Positions 5,642 to 6,266 of a DNA stretch of 6,266 bases are shown piece after piece. The translations under genes and the position numbers were made by a program. This stretch comes from DATAXV01 sp036272915 (lineage in GTDB: Bacteria; Chloroflexota; Dormibacteria; Dormibacterales; Dormibacteraceae). Numbering within the stretch: position 1 is the first letter of the stretch; each line of letters starts with the position of its first letter. Location: the NCBI GenBank assembly GCA_036272915.1, contig DATAXV010000125.1, positions 1 to 6,266 of the forward strand. The letters run 5' to 3'. The notes under the pieces are model-generated. The model saw nothing but the letters and a program-made list of their open reading frames with translations. It had not been told where the DNA came from and did not search any database.

Positions 5642-6053
5642 GCGCGGCTGAGGAACTGCAGTGAGAGCGTGATCACGAGGGTGCCCGTTTGACCGTTGAC
5701 GGGCTCGACAGCGATCAGGGATCGCGGGTATGTCGACTGAATCCACATCTTCCAGGACCCGAGCGTAGACGCGCACCGCCGCCAAGAGCAGGCCGAGCAG
5801 CAGGCCCGCTTCCAGCGCGGGCAGACCGGCCCGCGGCTGGAGCCACAGATAGCCAATGGCGATGATGTAGACCTCGACCTGCGTTCCGAGGAACTGCGGC
5901 ACCAGGTATCTCGGCCGCGAGGGCCTGCGCCTGACGGCGGCGTCCGCTCGCCGGCACGGGTGTACGGCGGTCCACCCACGGGTTGCCATGGAGGACCCCG
6001 ATGGCAATGAGATGGACCACCCTGGCGAGCGTGCCCCAGACGAGCACGGACAT
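5638..6053 (-). pseudogene. Small membrane protein gene broken by two frameshifts, upstream of padR
   Basis: The ATG at 6053 opens with MSVLVWGTLARVVHLIAIGVL, a good first membrane segment. Near 5905-5925 the coding character moves to another frame: RYLVPQFLGTQVEVYIIAIG and LPALEAGLLLGLLLAAVRVY supply two more hydrophobic segments. Near 5705-5745 it moves again to SLIAVEPVNGQTGTLVITLS, ending LQFLSRA with a TGA at 5638-5640 that overlaps the PadR ATG. Pieced together it would be a protein of about 138 residues with three or four membrane helices. Both changes are +1 (one extra base or two missing), the opposite sense to those in the PadR gene. I do not recognise the family. Cotranscription with padR suggests that the PadR protein regulated this operon. 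Confidence 0.55.
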
Positions 6054-6097
6054 GACAATCCGACGTATCTCTTCTCCTCGGAACGCGACGTCGACGA

Positions 6098-6116
6098 CTG
6101 GTCCACGGTGGACCAG
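6098..6116. promoter_or_regulatory. Perfect 19-bp palindrome, candidate PadR operator
   Basis: CTGGTCCAC, a central G and GTGGACCAG form two perfect 9-bp arms. The site lies 45-63 bp upstream of the membrane protein ATG, where the promoter of the membrane protein and padR operon is expected. Its size and symmetry suit a dimeric winged-helix repressor. It differs from the classical ATGT/ACAT PadR operator, and the regulator that binds it is not known. Confidence 0.4.
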
Positions 6117-6266
6117 AGACGGCGACTAGCCCAGATCTTTCACGAGGCGTGCCCGCCTGACAGTGGCTGGGTCCCGACGGCGGATTTCATAGCGTCAGTG
6201 GACTGAGTTGGGCTATCGCGGCCATCGACAGTGCCGAAGTCGAGTTGGCCGGGGCCCGGCAGCGGC
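6108..6266 (+). pseudogene. Possible N-terminus of an unrecognised forward gene with one frameshift, running off the right edge
   Basis: A forward frame reads DQRRRLAQIFHEACPPDSGW and VPTADFIASVD before a TGA at 6204-6206. The frame that then carries coding character reads LSWAIAAIDSAEVELAGARQ and continues past the window. Adding one base at about 6203 (GGAC to GGACC) would join them as ASVDLSWAIAAIDSAEVEL. The in-frame GTG at 6108 lies inside the palindrome and is one possible start; the frame is open further upstream, to about 5988. I do not recognise the product, and there is no Shine-Dalgarno sequence. If it is genuine, the palindrome lies between two divergent genes. Confidence 0.25.

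Noticed and set aside
4919..6106. Reverse open frame of 395 codons as one gene
   Set aside because: Only parts of it (the middle of the membrane protein and the end of PadR) look like protein; the rest is Arg/Ser-rich out-of-frame sequence.
1..6266. CRISPR array, rRNA, IS element or transposase
   Set aside because: No regularly spaced repeats, no rRNA-like sequence and no transposase motifs seen on either strand.

Overview
The window is 6.3 kb of GC-rich DNA, roughly two thirds G+C or more by eye. It looks like a chromosomal accessory stretch of an actinomycete or a similar high-GC soil bacterium; a Chloroflexota-type host is the main alternative. This is an inference from base composition, probable leaderless start codons, an F420-type deazaflavin-dependent oxidoreductase, a SigJ/ECF41-type sigma factor and the integrase subfamily. 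I see no rRNA, tRNA, CRISPR array or IS element.

Left part (1-1014): a possible partial reverse-strand gene runs off the edge, next to a very small doubtful forward gene. They are followed by a reverse-strand aldo/keto reductase remnant (about 281-808). It has lost its N-terminal half and carries frame disruptions, but keeps a well-preserved C-terminus. About 200 bp without a gene then leads to the integrase; its last 40 bp hold a 13-bp direct repeat and a plausible promoter.

Central part (1015-4886): four intact genes. A divergent tyrosine recombinase overlaps an EntS-like MFS exporter by 4 bp (ATGA). Convergent to these is an ECF41-type sigma factor with a C-terminal SnoaL-like domain. Divergent from the sigma gene is a DUF385/nitroreductase-family deazaflavin-dependent oxidoreductase. 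The 117 bp between the last two genes contain two mirror-image copies of an ECF41-like promoter, each with a 16-nt spacer and with an ATG exactly 8 nt after the -10 element. The sigma factor therefore probably drives both its own gene and the oxidoreductase. On the sigma side, the ATG at the equivalent position opens a 9-codon reading frame whose stop overlaps the sigma GTG start.

Right part (4887-6266): a reverse-strand pair, a small membrane protein followed by a PadR-family regulator with an ATGA junction. Both are recognisable only by piecing together three reading frames, so they are pseudogenes or contain sequence errors. A perfect 19-bp palindrome lies upstream of the pair and could be the PadR operator. 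A further frameshifted forward frame runs off the right edge.

Most interesting are the mirrored sigma promoters with the possible leaderless leader peptide, the integrase lacking several usual catalytic residues, and the contrast between an intact 3.9-kb core and broken genes on both sides.
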